Part shown: positions 54,704-63,327 of the stretch, piece by piece | How positions within the stretch are numbered: the first letter of the stretch is position 1 | Layout of the letters: each line of letters starts with the position of its first letter | Source of the DNA: JARRPM01 sp963792815 | GTDB taxonomy: Bacteria > Pseudomonadota > Gammaproteobacteria > Pseudomonadales > Halieaceae | Assembly: GCA_963792815.1 (NCBI GenBank) | Contig: CAWBXR010000004.1 | Coordinates: 62,001-126,000 of the forward strand | Reading direction: 5' to 3' | DNA length: 64,000 bases | The notes under the pieces: generated by a model | What the model was told of the DNA's origin: nothing | Database searches by the model: none | Seen by the model: only the letters and a program-made list of their open reading frames with translations | Program-made: the position numbers and the translations under genes

Positions 54704-56749
54704 ATGTATCGATTTCTTGGAATGATTTTGGTGATGTTCGCCACAGCGACGAGGCTTGCAGCCGCCGACTCCGCAACAGGGGAAAAAGACATGAAGCAGA
54801 CAATGGCCTATGGCTCATGGCCCTCGCCGATTTCGGCCGCCTCGGTGGTGGAGGGCAGTCGCGGGCTCGGCGCGCTCAGTGTTGACGGCGACTATCTGTA
54901 CTGGGTTGAGTCACGCCCGCAGGAGGGTGGTCGCAATACCATCATGCGCAGGGCCAGTGGTGGCAAGCCGGAGGAAATCCTGCCGCAACCCTGGAATGCC
55001 AGGACCCGGGTGCAGGAGTACGGCGGGCGCAATGTACTGGTGGCAGATGGCACTATCTGGTTTTCCAACTTCGAGGACCAGCGCCTGTACCGCATGGTCC
55101 CCGGCGGCACGCCCCAGCCGGTAACCCCGGCGGCGGAGCTGCGCTATGCCGGCTGTGTCCTCGATCGGGCCCGCGACCGCCTGCTGTGTGTGCGCGAGGA
55201 TCACCGCGGCGAGGGCGAAGCGCGCAATGCGCTGGTTGCCCTGCCGCTGGAGGGTAGTTCCGAGGGCGAGGTGCTGTTTGCCGACAGCGACTTTGTATCA
55301 GCGCCCAGCCTCTCCCCGGACGGCAGCCGGCTCGCCTTTACCAGCTGGCGCCACCCCAATATGCCCTGGGACGACACCAGCCTGTGGTCGGCGGAATTTG
55401 GCAAGCAGGGGCAACTGGTGGTGCTCACCCGCCACAACGAGGGGGTGGACGAGTCGGTTATTAACCCACGGTGGAGCGAGGACAACCAGCTCCACGCGAT
55501 TTCCGATCGCGACAACTGGTGGCAGATTTATCGCGTGGATGCCGATCGCTTCAGCGCCGTGGATACCGGTATCCCACAGGCGGAGATTGGCGGTCCTGAC
55601 TGGTCGGTCGGTGACAACTATTACTACCTGCTCAAGGGCGGAAAAATCCTGGCTAAGCTCAGCAGTGGTGGTGTCGAATCCCTGGTAATGATCGACCCGG
55701 CGAAATCGAGCGCCATTACCCTGCCCCTGGACAGCGCTGCCATTTACGACTTCCTGCCGGCGGATGGGCGCCTGTTTGTCATCAATGCCACTGCAGATGC
55801 TCCCCCGGTGTTGCTCCAAACCGATCTGGCCGGCGCAAGCCGGAGTGTTATCCGCACCTCCCGCGATGCAAGTATCCCGGAAGACTGGATACCGAAGTAT
55901 CGCCTGGTCAGCTTTCCGTCCGGCGAGGGCGGTGAGGCGCACGGCATCTACCTGCCCCCGACGAACCCCGGAGTCCAGGGCCCGGCCGGCGCCGCCCCGC
56001 CGCTGATCGTCAGTGTGCACGGGGGGCCCACCGCGGCCAGCAACCCGACCTTCCAGCTCAGCCAGCTGTACTGGACGAGTCGCGGCTTCGCCATACTCGA
56101 TCTCAATTATCGCGGCAGCACCGGCTTCGGCCGTGAATACCGCCGTTCGCTCTACGGCCAGTGGGGTATCTTCGATGTGGAAGACGCGGTGGCCGGCGCG
56201 AACTGGCTGGCATCCCAGGGCCTGGCAGACCCGGACCGCCTGATTATCAGGGGAGGCAGCGCCGGAGGTTACACCACCCTGGCGGCCCACGCCTTCCATG
56301 AAACCTTTGCCGCCGGTGCCAGTTACTTTGGTGTCAGCGATGTGGAGGCCCTCGCCCGGGACACCCACAAGTTCGAGTCCCGCTACCTCGACCAGCTGAT
56401 CGGCCCTTACCCCGAGCGCCGGGACCTCTACCGCGAACGTTCGCCCATTCATCACCTGGACGGTTTCAAGGCGCCCCTGCTACTGCTTCAGGGCCTGGAT
56501 GACCACGTGGTGCCACCCAACCAGTCGGAGATGATTTTCGAGGCCCTCAAGTCCCGCGGCATCCCCACCGCCTACCTGGCGTTCGAAGGCGAAGGGCACG
56601 GCTTTCGCAAGGCCGAGAACCAGGTTCGCGCACTGGAGGCTGAGCTCTACTTCTATTCGCGAGTGCTGGGTTTTGAAACTGCGGATTCTTTGCCGAGAGT
56701 TGTCATTGAAGGGCTTGAAGCCAAACCGTCCGGCAAAACTAAGGACTAG
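54704..56749 (+). CDS. S9 family prolyl oligopeptidase-like peptidase
   Basis: A 681-residue protein with a signal peptide (residues 1-22), a propeller of about 380 residues (blocks such as SLSPDGSRLAFTSWR) and a C-terminal alpha/beta hydrolase domain. The catalytic Ser lies in RGGSAGGYTTLA, the Asp in LLLQGLDDHVVPP and the His in EGEGHGFRKA. The long VHGGPTAASNPTF block is typical of dipeptidyl/acylaminoacyl peptidases. It probably acts on short peptides in the periplasm. It is followed by repeat copy C. Confidence 0.92.
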   Translation: MYRFLGMILVMFATATRLAAADSATGEKDMKQTMAYGSWPSPISAASVVEGSRGLGALSVDGDYLYWVESRPQEGGRNTIMRRASGGKPEEILPQPWNARTRVQEYGGRNVLVADGTIWFSNFEDQRLYRMVPGGTPQPVTPAAELRYAGCVLDRARDRLLCVREDHRGEGEARNALVALPLEGSSEGEVLFADSDFVSAPSLSPDGSRLAFTSWRHPNMPWDDTSLWSAEFGKQGQLVVLTRHNEGVDESVINPRWSEDNQLHAISDRDNWWQIYRVDADRFSAVDTGIPQAEIGGPDWSVGDNYYYLLKGGKILAKLSSGGVESLVMIDPAKSSAITLPLDSAAIYDFLPADGRLFVINATADAPPVLLQTDLAGASRSVIRTSRDASIPEDWIPKYRLVSFPSGEGGEAHGIYLPPTNPGVQGPAGAAPPLIVSVHGGPTAASNPTFQLSQLYWTSRGFAILDLNYRGSTGFGREYRRSLYGQWGIFDVEDAVAGANWLASQGLADPDRLIIRGGSAGGYTTLAAHAFHETFAAGASYFGVSDVEALARDTHKFESRYLDQLIGPYPERRDLYRERSPIHHLDGFKAPLLLLQGLDDHVVPPNQSEMIFEALKSRGIPTAYLAFEGEGHGFRKAENQVRALEAELYFYSRVLGFETADSLPRVVIEGLEAKPSGKTKD

Positions 56750-56790
56750 AGCTTTTACCAAGTATGAATGTTCAATAGATTCTGACATCT

Positions 56791-56939
56791 CTGTTCCATT
56801 GTCGGCAGGAGTCCGGGTGTGTCCTGGCTCCATGGCCGCGCCCCTCCGGGGTACCCTCAGTCGGTTGGAAGCCTTAAAGCGCTACGCTGTACCCGGTAAA
56901 GCGGTGCAGGCTCTCCGCTCTCCAACGCGAATGGAACAG
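56791..56939 (+). repeat. Palindromic interspersed repeat, copy C
   Basis: The third copy of the repeat seen near 37.2 kb. It is framed by a perfect 10-bp inverted pair, CTGTTCCATT (56791-56800) and AATGGAACAG (56930-56939). The left arm reads TCCGGGTGTGTCCTGG (copy A has one change) and the core again has CCCTCAGTCGG and CCTTAAAGCGCTACGCTGT. The right part differs from A and B and does not pair fully with the left arm. It begins 41 bases after the S9 peptidase stop. Confidence 0.75.
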
Positions 56940-56969
56940 CAAACCGTGAAGTATCACAGGAAAAACCAG

Positions 56970-57098
56970 TTAAAACGGCCGATCCCCCGCCACTGTTACA
57001 CGCTCCATGACCCTCCGTTGAGGCCAGTAATCGGAAACCGCGTAATGCTGGCTGGCGCGGTTATCCCAGAACACGATGGCACCCCGCCGTTGGCGCAT
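56970..57098 (-). pseudogene. Truncated C-terminal end of a TauD/TfdA dioxygenase
   Basis: The minus strand encodes AIVFWDNRASQHYAVSDY followed by QRRVMERVTVAGDRPF and a stop, closely resembling the last 40 residues of TauD/TfdA-type Fe(II)/2-oxoglutarate dioxygenases. It includes the His of QHYA, the third iron ligand, and the Arg that binds 2-oxoglutarate. Upstream of 57098 the frame turns into unrelated sequence, so the rest of the gene is gone. The break lies next to repeat copy C and to the start of the DUF899 gene. Confidence 0.75.
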
Positions 57099-57144
57099 CC
57101 CCGGTGGCGGTGCTATTTTCATTGGAGTTGCAACGGGAGGCGAG

Positions 57145-57750
57145 ATGATGGCTGAAGACGATATTGCAGCGCTGGAAATGCAAATATACGAGCTGACGAT
57201 AAAGCTCAACAAACTGCGACAGGCGGCAAGTGGCGGCGAGGTCGCCAATTACCGCTTTGCCACCCAGTCCGGGGAGGTGTCATTGCTCGATCTGTTTGGC
57301 GAAAGGGATACCCTGCTGCTGATCCACAATATGGGCCAGGGATGTCGCTACTGCACCTTGTGGGCGGATGGCTTCAACGGATTCCTGCCCCACCTGGAGT
57401 CTGCTATGTCAGTGGCGCTGGTATCGAAGGACGAACCGGAGCTGCAGCGCCGCTTTGCCAACAGCCGGGGTTGGCGTTTTCGCCTCGCCTCCCATGGCGG
57501 GGGCGTCTACATGACCGAGCAGTCGGTGCAGGAGGGCGGCGGCAATATGCCGGGGGCTGTGGTCTACACCCGCCAGGGAGGCACGGTCCGACGCAAGAAT
57601 GCTGTCATCTTCGGCCCCAACGACCGTTTCTGCCCCGCCTGGAATCTGCTGGCGATGGCGGGACTGGACGAGGGCTCATGGACGCCGCAATTCAACTACT
57701 GGCAGCGACCCGCCCAAATGGATGACGGCGGTGCGAACCTGATGGACTGA
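57145..57750 (+). CDS. DUF899 thioredoxin-like protein
   Basis: A 201-residue protein of the DUF899 (AhpC/TSA-related) family. It begins with an unusual helical leader (ALEMQIYELTIKLNKLRQAA), then LLDLFGERDTLLLIHNMG and GQGCRYCTLWADGFNGFLPHL, holding a CxxC pair in a thioredoxin-like site. GGAGG lies 4 bases before the ATG at 57145 and 7 before a second ATG at 57148; either is possible. The family resembles peroxiredoxins, but no reaction is proven. It sits between a dioxygenase remnant and a convergent TonB receptor. Confidence 0.85.
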   Translation: MMAEDDIAALEMQIYELTIKLNKLRQAASGGEVANYRFATQSGEVSLLDLFGERDTLLLIHNMGQGCRYCTLWADGFNGFLPHLESAMSVALVSKDEPELQRRFANSRGWRFRLASHGGGVYMTEQSVQEGGGNMPGAVVYTRQGGTVRRKNAVIFGPNDRFCPAWNLLAMAGLDEGSWTPQFNYWQRPAQMDDGGANLMD

Positions 57751-57802
57751 AGGTGAATGGAGGGCCCGGGCGGGCAAGGCCGCGCCCGCACCCAGTCAAT
57801 CC

Positions 57803-60331
57803 TCAGAACTTGTAGATGACATCCACGCCGCTGATGCGACCGGCGGAATCGTGGATAAACGAACCGCCGAACTCAGGCGCTGGAATGATTTCTTCCAGGT
57901 AGTCTTCATCGGTCAGGTTCTGGCTCCACGCCACGATCGACCAGTGCTCACCGGAAATACCCGCCCGCAGGTTCAGCTTCCAGTACGCATCGCGCTTGGT
58001 ATTGGAGTATTCGCTGGGCCCGAAACCAAAACCGGGTACCTGGTAGACATCTGACAGGTCGGTGAAGTAGTTGATGGTGGTGTCTTCCTGCACGCTGTGG
58101 AACCAGGTTTCGCCAACGTACTCGAAGTCGAGGCGGGTCATCCACTCCAGGTTGTCGAACACCGGCATATTGAAATCCAGGCTCAGGGCGCCGGAGCCGT
58201 CCGGTGCGTAGGGCAGGTCATTACCCTCGGTATAGGGGCGGTTGGTATTTTGCTTGATCTCGGAGCTGATCGCGCCATAACCGCCACTGAAGGTGAGGTA
58301 GCTGTTGATGGCCCAGGCAAAGTCTATCTCTGCTCCGTAGATTTCCACCTTATCAATGTTGTTCACTACCCGCAGCAGGCCGAAGGGGCCGGCGAAGAAA
58401 TTGAAGAACTGGTAGTCGTCCACCTCCGTGTAGAAAGTCGCGGCATTGACCCTCAGGCTGTTATCCAGCCACTGGCTCTTGATACCCAGTTCGTAGGTGT
58501 CGGTGGTTTCCTTGTCATAGTTGTCACGCACATTCTTTGGCGCCGTGGGATAGGTGCCAAAAGCGTTATTGATGGTTGCCTCGCTGCCGAGGTTGTTGAA
58601 ACCCCCGGAGCGAAAGCCCACCCCGTAGGAGGCGTACCCATTGAAGTTGTCGGTGAATTCGTAGGTGTAACTAATTTTGGGTTGCCACTCGCTGAAAGTT
58701 TTGTCCCGGTTGGGGATGGTGTCTGTCAGCGAACCGTCATAGGCGGGGTTTATGGGGGCGCGCCCGAACTGGCCAAAAATCTGTGCGTTCAGAACATTCG
58801 GCACCTTGTTGTCAACCGACCGGTCTTCCTCGTCATAACGCAGGGCCAGGGCCAGTTCACCCTTGTCACCCACGTCCAGCTCTATCTGCCCGAAGGCCGC
58901 ATAGACGTCGGTGGTGAACTTGTCCCAGAACAGCAGGTCGGTGGGGTTGGGGCCGCTGGGGGGAATATAGATAGTGCGCCGGAAGCCCAGGCCCAGGTCG
59001 GCACCGTAGCCGACCGCGGCAGTACGCTCAATGTCGGCGTAATAAAGACCGGCCAGCCAGCGCAACTTGCCATCCTCGTTTGATGTGAGGCGCGCCTCGA
59101 TGCTGGTGCTTTCCTGGTCACGCTGCTGGTACTGGTAGCCGTCACAGGTGGTGGGGGAGTAGGGCGGCAGCAAGCCATTCAACCCGCCTATCTCGGGTAT
59201 GTATGCACCGGGAGGCTGGCCGTCCTGGATCGCGTAGAAAGGGCTTTGCAGGAGCGAGGCGTCGAAACTGTTGTAGGTCTGGGTACAGGCGGTCTGGGAG
59301 GCCTCGGCGCCCAGGGAGTAGCCGCCGAAGGCCGCGCTGGTACCGTCCGATATCAGGTGTTCCTTCAGGTCATCATAGGCCGCGGTCACCGTCAGCGTGG
59401 CGAAATCCATCTCGTAATTGGACTTGATCGAGAAAAAGGTGTTGTCCTGCTTGTTCTCGCCCGGCACGTTGAAGATGTACCTGAAATTATGGTCGTTCAC
59501 GTCCCCGTAGAGATCGGGATTGCCGAGAAATTCAGCGGCGCCGGGCAGGGCAAATACCGCATTGAAGTTGATTGCGCCGCCCTCTACCTCCCGGTAGCTT
59601 CCGATCATATCGACATTCAGGCGATCCGTCGGCTCCCAGATAACACGACCGCGAACGGCGGTTTCCTCGGAATAGTTGACCTTGTCGTCATCGCCGGTAA
59701 ATTTGTTTTTGAACTGGCCATCCGACTTGCCATAGAACGCCGTCAGTCTGCCGTAGAGCTGGTCGGCTATCAGTGGTCCGCTGACCATGGCCTGGGCCTT
59801 TTTGAGGTTGTCGTCACCGAGGGTGCCCTTCACGCTGGCCTCAAACTCGTCGGTGGGGCGCTTGGTGTTGACGATAATTGCGCCGGCTACCGCGTTGCGC
59901 CCGTATAAGGCGCCCTGGGGTCCCTTGAGTACTTCGATCTGCTCAATGTCGAACAGCTCGCCGTTGAAGCCGTTGGGGTTGGTGATGAGCACACCGTCCA
60001 CCACGTAAGCGAAAGTGGATTCCGCGTCCCGGGTTGAATACTGGCCCCGGATGGTCACCTGGGTGTCACCGGCGTTGGCGGTATCCACCATCGATACGTT
60101 GGGAGTGAGCGAAACGAAATCCTGGGGTCGGTTGATTCCCGCGCTCGCGATATCGTTGGCGGTGAATGCGGTGACAGCGATGGGCACGTCCTGCAGGTCT
60201 TCCGAGCGCCTGCGGGCGACCACGACAATCTCTTCCAGAGCTGCCTCTTGGGCCAGCGTGAACTGTGGAATCGCCAGGGCCGAGCCGAGAATGCTTGCCT
60301 GGATCGCATGGGAAATGAGCTTCTTATTCAT
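57803..60331 (-). CDS. TonB-dependent outer membrane receptor
   Basis: An intact 842-residue receptor. Signal peptide about residues 1-27 ending at TLAQ, TonB box area ALEEIVVVARRRSEDLQDVP, plug motifs LTPNVSMVDTANAG and IEVLKGPQGALYGRNAVAGA, and a barrel finishing with ISGVDVIYKF (terminal Phe). It is related in style to the receptors at 24.9-29.8 kb but is a distinct sequence. The ligand is unknown. It is separated by 311 bases from a divergent exported methyltransferase-like gene. Confidence 0.93.
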   Translation of the reverse strand: MNKKLISHAIQASILGSALAIPQFTLAQEAALEEIVVVARRRSEDLQDVPIAVTAFTANDIASAGINRPQDFVSLTPNVSMVDTANAGDTQVTIRGQYSTRDAESTFAYVVDGVLITNPNGFNGELFDIEQIEVLKGPQGALYGRNAVAGAIIVNTKRPTDEFEASVKGTLGDDNLKKAQAMVSGPLIADQLYGRLTAFYGKSDGQFKNKFTGDDDKVNYSEETAVRGRVIWEPTDRLNVDMIGSYREVEGGAINFNAVFALPGAAEFLGNPDLYGDVNDHNFRYIFNVPGENKQDNTFFSIKSNYEMDFATLTVTAAYDDLKEHLISDGTSAAFGGYSLGAEASQTACTQTYNSFDASLLQSPFYAIQDGQPPGAYIPEIGGLNGLLPPYSPTTCDGYQYQQRDQESTSIEARLTSNEDGKLRWLAGLYYADIERTAAVGYGADLGLGFRRTIYIPPSGPNPTDLLFWDKFTTDVYAAFGQIELDVGDKGELALALRYDEEDRSVDNKVPNVLNAQIFGQFGRAPINPAYDGSLTDTIPNRDKTFSEWQPKISYTYEFTDNFNGYASYGVGFRSGGFNNLGSEATINNAFGTYPTAPKNVRDNYDKETTDTYELGIKSQWLDNSLRVNAATFYTEVDDYQFFNFFAGPFGLLRVVNNIDKVEIYGAEIDFAWAINSYLTFSGGYGAISSEIKQNTNRPYTEGNDLPYAPDGSGALSLDFNMPVFDNLEWMTRLDFEYVGETWFHSVQEDTTINYFTDLSDVYQVPGFGFGPSEYSNTKRDAYWKLNLRAGISGEHWSIVAWSQNLTDEDYLEEIIPAPEFGGSFIHDSAGRISGVDVIYKF

Positions 60332-60642
60332 GGTAGCGCCCCTTGAAATCGGAATGAGTCTTTATGCGTCACGCCAGCCTTTCCTGTCTGGATCACAGAA
60401 GCCCCGGCTGAAGCTAGTGTAAGTCCATAATGTGGTCTGGGCCAGCCCCCCGGCGCAATTCCCTCCCCTGGATTACTGTGCAGTGACGGTGCCCCCGCGA
60501 CCAGTGGAAATTATCCGCCACTCATTCCGGTGGCGCAGGCACGGGTTGGTGCGGTGATGTCCGGGCGACAGGTCAATATCAAGACTCGCGTAATCGTCGT
60601 GGAGCAGCCACAATCAGGGTATTACTTGCTGGAGGAGCGGTT
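60332..60642. other. 311-base intergenic region between divergent genes
   Basis: No coding potential is seen. Promoters for the TonB receptor (minus) and the methyltransferase-like gene (plus) should lie here. GGAGGAG occurs 6-12 bases before the ATG at 60643 and is the ribosome site of that gene. No Fur-box-like palindrome or other operator is clear by eye. Confidence 0.4.
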
Positions 60643-61392
60643 ATGAAAAGGCATCTTCTTATCATGTCGTTGTTGTACGGGGTTTGTTTCGCTCCCGGGC
60701 TTGCCGCCGATGCGGTGACCGAGGCCATCAACAAGCCGGGCCGGCTGGCGGCCGACCTGGAGCGGGACGAACAGAGCCATCCCGAGCTCATACTGCCACT
60801 GCTGCAGTTGCAGCCTGGTGACCGGGTTGCGGATATCTGGGCGGGGGGCGGTTATTACAGCGAGCTCATCGCAACTATTGTCGGTAAGGAAGGCGAGGTG
60901 CTGCTGGTCAACAACCTCGCCTATGAAAAGTTTGCCGGCAAGGCACTGGCGCAGCGCCAGGACGGACGCGATATGGGCAGCGTTACCTTCCACACGCGCG
61001 AGGCAGAGGACCTGGAGTTGGGTGAGAACAGTCTCGATGCGGCTTTGATCATCATGTCCTACCACGATCTGTACCATGTGGACGAACCCAATGGCTGGCG
61101 ACCGATAGATGCAGACAATTTTCTCGGCCAGATTCATGCGGCGCTGAAACCCGGGGGGCGCTTCCTCGTGGTCGATCACTACGCAGCCCCCCGCACCGGC
61201 AAGGCCTCAGCGCAGGATCTTCACCGCATCGACGTGGCCTTTGCCAAAAAGGATATCGGTGCTCACGGTTTCAAACTGGTCGCCCAGTCCGATGCTCTGC
61301 GCAACCCGGATGACGATTACAGCATCATGGTGTTCGACCCGCTGGTGCGCGGAAAGACCGACCGTTTTGTGCTGGTGTTCGAAAAGATCTGA
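60643..61392 (+). CDS. Exported SAM-methyltransferase-fold protein
   Basis: A 249-residue protein with a signal-like N terminus (LLIMSLLYGVCFAPGLAADA), then LLQLQPGDRVADIWAGGGYY, a SAM-binding motif I, ALIIMSYHDLYHV at motif IV and LKPGGRFLVVDHYA. This corresponds to the predicted methyltransferase group COG4798, in which a leader peptide is common. A methyltransferase outside the cytoplasm would lack SAM, so either the leader is not cleaved, or the fold serves another role. A threonine-aldolase-like remnant begins 15 bases downstream. Confidence 0.83.
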   Translation: MKRHLLIMSLLYGVCFAPGLAADAVTEAINKPGRLAADLERDEQSHPELILPLLQLQPGDRVADIWAGGGYYSELIATIVGKEGEVLLVNNLAYEKFAGKALAQRQDGRDMGSVTFHTREAEDLELGENSLDAALIIMSYHDLYHVDEPNGWRPIDADNFLGQIHAALKPGGRFLVVDHYAAPRTGKASAQDLHRIDVAFAKKDIGAHGFKLVAQSDALRNPDDDYSIMVFDPLVRGKTDRFVLVFEKI

Positions 61393-61406
61393 TCCTGGGC
61401 CTGCTG

Positions 61407-61902
61407 ATGAGCGATATCGATGAGCTGCGTTCGCGCTGTCACAATGTTCTGCCGGGACACGGCAAACCGGTATTCCAATTCACCTCGATGGGGCCCGCAT
61501 CTGGCAGTGCCGGACAGTCTATGACCGTACCTTCTTAAGCCAGGCGCCCTACGTCGCCGCGGCGAGACAGGGATCGCTGCCTGTCTACCCCAGCTCCTGG
61601 CGTGGAATAAAAGGGCCGGGAAGATCGCCGGGATCATCAACGGTACTCCGGGCATGAGGACACGGCCGGCGCAGCCGCAGCTCAACTTCTTCCAGGTGTT
61701 TCTGGAGGGTGAAGTCGATGCGCTGGAAGCCGCCCATACGGAGCTGGCCGGTGATGCCGGTACTTTCGTTTTTTCTGCATTCAGGGTCAGTTCAGTACCG
61801 GGTGTGTCGATGGCGGAGCTGCACTGCTGGGAGAACGCAATGGCCTTCGATTGCACCGAACTCGGCCAATTCCTGGAGAAACTGGTTGCCGCGGTCAAAT
61901 AG
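61407..61902 (+). pseudogene. Threonine-aldolase-like gene remnant with deletions
   Basis: The start MSDIDELRSRCHNVLPGHGK matches the beginning of threonine aldolase / beta-eliminating lyase-type proteins. After a deletion, another frame gives IHLDGARIWQCRTVYDRTF, the HLDGAR motif of these PLP enzymes. The PLP-lysine region is missing. A further frame gives QLLAWNKRAGKIAGIINGTP and continues to the stop at 61902 with the C-terminal domain (HCWENAMAFDCTELGQFLEK). About half of a 350-residue enzyme is left, in three frames, so no active enzyme can be made. Confidence 0.75.
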
Positions 61903-61976
61903 CCGGCGGGTTGAATTTGATGCGCGGCAGCAGGCTCCGGCAATAAAGCCTTTTGCCCGCTGCCATGGGTTTTTCC

Positions 61977-62327
61977 TCAATGACCGATTGCGGCCAGCTG
62001 GCTTGAGCCTATCTGGCCCATAGCCGCCGCCATTGCATCCTTGACGCATTGGCGATTGCGTGACGCCATGGCCAGGCTGCCGGCTTCGCGCAGCCCGGTG
62101 GGGCCACACACTTCCCTTGCAGCGTGCCTGATTTTGCCATAGAGGTTTGCGCGCCCTTCGTCGGAGGTCAGCTGGGCCGGAGCGTATTGGATACTGATGG
62201 TTTGGATGCCGGTACCCGCGCCCGGTATCGCCGCCTCGGGGGCCTCTTCCGCGGCGGCAGGCAATGCGAGCGCAGTGGCGATACTGAATGCTGCGATGGT
62301 CAGAATACCCGGTTCGAATGTTTTCAT
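61977..62327 (-). CDS. UrcA family protein
   Basis: A 116-residue exported protein. The signal peptide ends near ALPAAAEE. The mature part has IQYAPAQLTSDEGRANLYGKI, then HAAREVCGP and QCVKDAMAAAMGQI, with the two conserved cysteines of the UrcA family, which probably form a disulfide. These small periplasmic proteins are common in Sphingomonads and related marine groups; their role is not known. It is isolated, 199 bases from the LytTR regulator on the same strand. Confidence 0.87.
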   Translation of the reverse strand: MKTFEPGILTIAAFSIATALALPAAAEEAPEAAIPGAGTGIQTISIQYAPAQLTSDEGRANLYGKIRHAAREVCGPTGLREAGSLAMASRNRQCVKDAMAAAMGQIGSSQLAAIGH

Positions 62328-62526
62328 GATGGTTACTCCCTACTTTTCCGTTATGGCACTAGTGCCGATTGGCGGCCAGTTTTCTCGCATCAGCGTCTGG
62401 CCTTGAGATCCAGGTTAGGCCTTGGCAGGTAGGGTTAAAATGGTCTTGCGACCGGCAGTGGGCGATCTTCGATGAGTTGTGCGAATCTGTAGATGAACCG
62501 AGGGAGCCTGCGGTGGGGCGATACGC

Positions 62527-63327
62527 CTAAGTGCCGAGCAGCGACTTGATTCGTTCGCTATAGCTGCGGCTGACCTTCAGCCTGGAGCCGCCCTCCAGGG
62601 TCAGGACATACTCGCCATTTAGATGAGTTGTGGCAGTTGCGATGCTGTTTGCATTGACGATACTGGAGCGGTGAACGCGGATAAAGATATTGGGGTCGAG
62701 ACTGGCCTCAAGCTGCTTCATGGTAGTGCGCATGATATGGGTTTTACCGCCCACATGAACGCACATGTAGTCACCAGCCGCATCAATCCATTGGATGTCG
62801 AGGATTTTGATGAATTGAAATTCACTGCCATCCTTTATGGTCAGGCGTTCCGGCCAGGCCTGGGCGGTGGAGCGGCTTTCCACCAGCTCCTTTGCCGCAC
62901 TTGATTCGCTCCTGCCGCTGACCAGCGCCAGCAAGCGTTCCTTGTTTTCCTGTGAACTGATCGCATGGCGCTGCACGGCGCGCGCCACCGCCTCTTCCAG
63001 GCGATCTTCATCGATCGGCTTAAGTATGTAATCGACGGCGTGTACCCTGAATGCATCTATCGCGTACTGGTCGAAGGCGGTGACAAAAATAATCAGGGGC
63101 ATGGCGTCGGCCTGTAACTCGCAGACCAGGTCGAAACCGTCCATCCCGGGCATCTGGATATCAAGGAAAACCAGGTCGGGTGATTCGTTACCTATTACCT
63201 GCAGCGCCTCCTCGCCGTTGGCGCATTCGGCGATCACCTCTACCTGCGCGATATTCGCCAGGCGCAGCGCCAGCCCGCGGCGGGCGAGTTTTTCGTCGTC
63301 AACCACTACAGCCCTCAGGGGTGTCAT
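62527..63327 (-). CDS. LytTR-family response regulator
   Basis: A 266-residue regulator. The receiver domain (1-120) has the acidic pair Asp10/Asp11 in VVVDDEKLARRG, the phosphoacceptor Asp56 in LVFLDIQMPGMDG, and Lys in YILKPID. The C-terminal LytTR DNA-binding domain (about 165-262) includes HIMRTTMKQLEASL and FIRVHRSSIVN. It overlaps the sensor kinase gene by 4 bases (ATGA), so both are made together. Such pairs (LytSR, YehUT, AlgZR) control surface or metabolite uptake genes; the target here is not evident. Confidence 0.93.
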   Translation of the reverse strand: MTPLRAVVVDDEKLARRGLALRLANIAQVEVIAECANGEEALQVIGNESPDLVFLDIQMPGMDGFDLVCELQADAMPLIIFVTAFDQYAIDAFRVHAVDYILKPIDEDRLEEAVARAVQRHAISSQENKERLLALVSGRSESSAAKELVESRSTAQAWPERLTIKDGSEFQFIKILDIQWIDAAGDYMCVHVGGKTHIMRTTMKQLEASLDPNIFIRVHRSSIVNANSIATATTHLNGEYVLTLEGGSRLKVSRSYSERIKSLLGT

